From positions 11,291,796 to 11,355,795 of the forward strand of contig OZ021730.1 of assembly GCA_963978545.1 (NCBI GenBank): a DNA stretch of 64,000 bases, in the 5' to 3' direction. Under the pieces are notes generated by a model that made no database searches, was not told the DNA's origin, and was given only the letters and a program-made list of their open reading frames with translations. Positions 61,953 to 64,000 of the stretch are shown here, in pieces. Source of the DNA: Linyphia triangularis (lineage: Eukaryota > Arthropoda > Arachnida > Araneae > Linyphiidae). The position numbers were made by a program, and so were the translations under genes. The stretch's first letter is position 1. Each line of letters starts with the position of its first letter.

Positions 61953-62510
61953 TCATCCAATCAGTTCCCACCAGTGCTTTTTCACTTTCTCTGTCCCGGA
62001 GGTTGCTACGGTAGATCGCCGGATCAGCATGTCGCTCAACGATTCGTTCGCGTTGCACAGACATTCGATCTGTTCCTTTAGGACTCGTTCCGTCTGTCCG
62101 GCCTGCTCGAGCGCTTGCTCGAGACGAGCGATTCTGTCCCGGGCTTCGGACATCTCTTCCTCAACCTGTTGCTCTCGGATCCGCCACTGCTTTTGTTCGT
62201 CAACCCTCCGCAAAAAACGATGGGACCGTTTCAACAGTTTCCGAAAACAGGAAAGACGATGCGTGTTCACGTGATCCTCTTTCTTGGAACCCATAGACCA
62301 CGCATACCGACCCAGGCAGAACGTGCACGTCACGGTGGGATCGACTCTGTGGACGTTCCAAACGTGGGATTTGAGCGTCCGGACGGTGAACTGCAGTTCG
62401 CATGTGAAACACACGACGGGTTGTTTTTGGTAGGCCGTCAGCTTGCTCTGCATCCTGCGATACTTTTTGAAAGGGTCCGCGGCGGCGGACGCGGCAAGAG
62501 ATTCTGTCAT
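61953..62510 (-). CDS. C2H2 zinc-finger and coiled-coil protein, unit 3
   Basis: Same protein as in unit 1. Confidence 0.6.
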   Translation of the reverse strand: MTESLAASAAADPFKKYRRMQSKLTAYQKQPVVCFTCELQFTVRTLKSHVWNVHRVDPTVTCTFCLGRYAWSMGSKKEDHVNTHRLSCFRKLLKRSHRFLRRVDEQKQWRIREQQVEEEMSEARDRIARLEQALEQAGQTERVLKEQIECLCNANESLSDMLIRRSTVATSGTEKVKKHWWELIG

Positions 62511-62775
62511 GAGAGTCGCTGGAAGCACGTCTTTTCCCACTCTGTGTTGTATAGCATCTAACTCACTTTTAAACCTCCGAGACCTCGTTCTCTCTCTCTC
62601 AAAAAAAATAAAAAAAAATAAAAATTTCGTGGTGCAATGGATTCTCATTTCGATTCGACTCAATCGAATGGATATGGTATTGTAATCAATTTCACCCACG
62701 ACAAGTAGCTTTCATCCGCACCTGTGATGCAACCGTCCAACTCGTGCAATCGACTCCCTGCTCTTTCATAAGAAA

Positions 62776-62993
62776 GTGGAGTTATACGGATGTAGTGATA
62801 AAAAAACATCTCCTTTCGACGTATCCTTTTTTGAAGTTGTGAACCCCCCCCCCCCCCAGACTCTTGCATTTTTTCTCATTACTTTGTGTCGTTTGATGAA
62901 ATGGCAAACTATGTACTTGATTTTTATAACAACATTTTAAAAGAAAGTGGGGAAACGACTATCGGCACAGCGGACATTGGGTATATTTGGTAG
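62776..62993 (+). pseudogene. Plus-strand fragment related to the 149-residue protein, unit 3
   Basis: As in units 1 and 2. The C-run is one base shorter, which breaks the frame. Confidence 0.55.
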
Positions 62994-63042
62994 AAAATAA
63001 CAAATCATTGGATACGTATTAATTTATTCATTTCTAAAGTAT

Positions 63043-63733
63043 AAAGCATACACATAATACTCTGTTAAAAGAATTTAACACTCCATATATAAAATAATTC
63101 TATTAAACATAATGCATTCACCATGTAGTACTCTACTAAAAGAATTGTAATACATCGACATAACATATATAAAATAATTCTATTAAACATAATGCATTCA
63201 CTAAGTAATACTCTACTAAAAGAATTGTAATACATCGACATAACATATATAAAATATACTCTACTAAAAGAATTGTAATACATCAACATAACACATATAA
63301 AATAATTCCATTAAACATAATGCATTCACCAAGTAATACTCTACTAAAATAATTGTAATACATCGACATAACATACATAAAATAATTCTATTAAACATAA
63401 TGCATTCACCATGTAGTACTCTACTAAAAGAATTGTAATACATCAACATAATATATATAAAATAATTCTATTAAACATAATGCATTCACCATGTAGTACT
63501 CTAATTGTAATACATCAACATATCATATATAAAATAATTCTATTAAACATAATGCATTCACCATGTAGTACTCTAATTGTAATACATCAACATAACATAT
63601 ATAAAATAATTCCATTAAACATAATTCATTCACCATGTAGTACTCTACTGAAAGAATTGTAATATATCGACATAACTTATATAAAATAATTCTATTAGAC
63701 ATAATGCATTCACCATGTAGTACTCTAGAAAAA
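63043..63733. repeat. About 79-bp repeat array, unit 3
   Basis: Same array. One visible change (ACACATATAAAA near 63291). Confidence 0.9.
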
Positions 63734-63764
63734 AGTCCTTCTTCGAGTCACACATGGCAAAAAG

Positions 63765-64000
63765 TCACGTGTCACTACACTGATGAATTTCTAATAACCA
63801 TTCAGTGAGCATTCGATTCATTCCCGAGTACCGACGATAAAACTGTCTGTCGTAAATCATGTTCAGTATCCTTTCTTGCGACCACGTCACTTCTTTGTCG
63901 ACCATGGGGGAATGTCCTCCATACTCTTGTTCTATCACGATCCAGAACGCTTCTACTGGATCGCAATGCCACGACAACACTTTCTTTCGAAAAGAAGGTG
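63765..64000 (-). CDS. RING-H2 finger protein, unit 3, partial
   Basis: C-terminal part only. The gene runs off the right edge of the window. Sequence as unit 2. Confidence 0.65.
   Translation of the reverse strand, partial: PSFRKKVLSWHCDPVEAFWIVIEQEYGGHSPMVDKEVTWSQERILNMIYDRQFYRRYSGMNRMLTEWLLEIHQCSDT

Larger units (their letters stand above)
61794..64000. repeat. 4.43-kb tandem unit 3 (runs off the window)
   Basis: Same content as far as visible. The window ends inside the RING gene. Confidence 0.95.

Overview
This is AT-rich nuclear DNA from an arthropod. An arachnid, probably a spider, is most likely. That is inferred from the mix of Ty3/gypsy, BEL/Pao and RNase H-bearing jockey/I-type elements, the tRNA-derived SINEs, and one host exon with splice acceptor and poly(A) signal; no single base change proves the taxon. 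There is no sign of bacterial organisation.

Layout. (1) 1-3.5 kb: the last exon of a host gene, then AT-rich intergenic DNA and a SINE. (2) 3.8-25.3 kb: a four-level transposon stack. A hAT-like DNA transposon (8-bp target duplication TGCTAGAG) contains two gypsy elements side by side. The first is itself interrupted by another gypsy in reverse orientation, and the second by a complete BEL/Pao element with an intact 1726-residue polyprotein. (3) 25.3-34 kb: mostly gene-free AT-rich DNA, a second hAT-like element (TSD AGTGCAAG) with a SINE-like stretch and a truncated LINE inside, and an internally deleted gypsy relic. (4) 34-52.9 kb: a large direct duplication (copies A and B). Each copy has tandem repeats of about 235 bp and 130-150 bp, then a minus-strand cluster: a two-part RING-finger gene, a cysteine-rich gene, a gene resembling a class II viral fusion glycoprotein, and a basic N-terminal gene. 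Copy B is split by a near full-length LINE (41868-47718), which itself carries a SINE. (5) 52.9-64 kb: two and a half copies of a 4.43-kb tandem unit, nearly identical, each with a C2H2/coiled-coil gene, a diverged RING paralogue, two unrecognised genes, a reverse-strand paralogue fragment and an array of about 79-bp repeats.

The part most worth study is 36.5-64 kb. Its genes are compact and apparently intronless, with TATA boxes about 35-50 bases before the ATG (some with CRE and CCAAT boxes). They include a RING family seen in two diverged forms, a fusogen-like glycoprotein and repeat arrays resembling homologous regions of large DNA viruses. I infer an endogenised, amplified and partly decayed viral (or virus-derived mobile) segment. 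The virus family is not identifiable by eye. In both modules the RING gene's promoter plus first codons has been copied to a place upstream of another gene.

Many ORFs are broken, and copies A and B carry different lesions. Near-identity of the tandem units means either recent amplification or an assembly effect.
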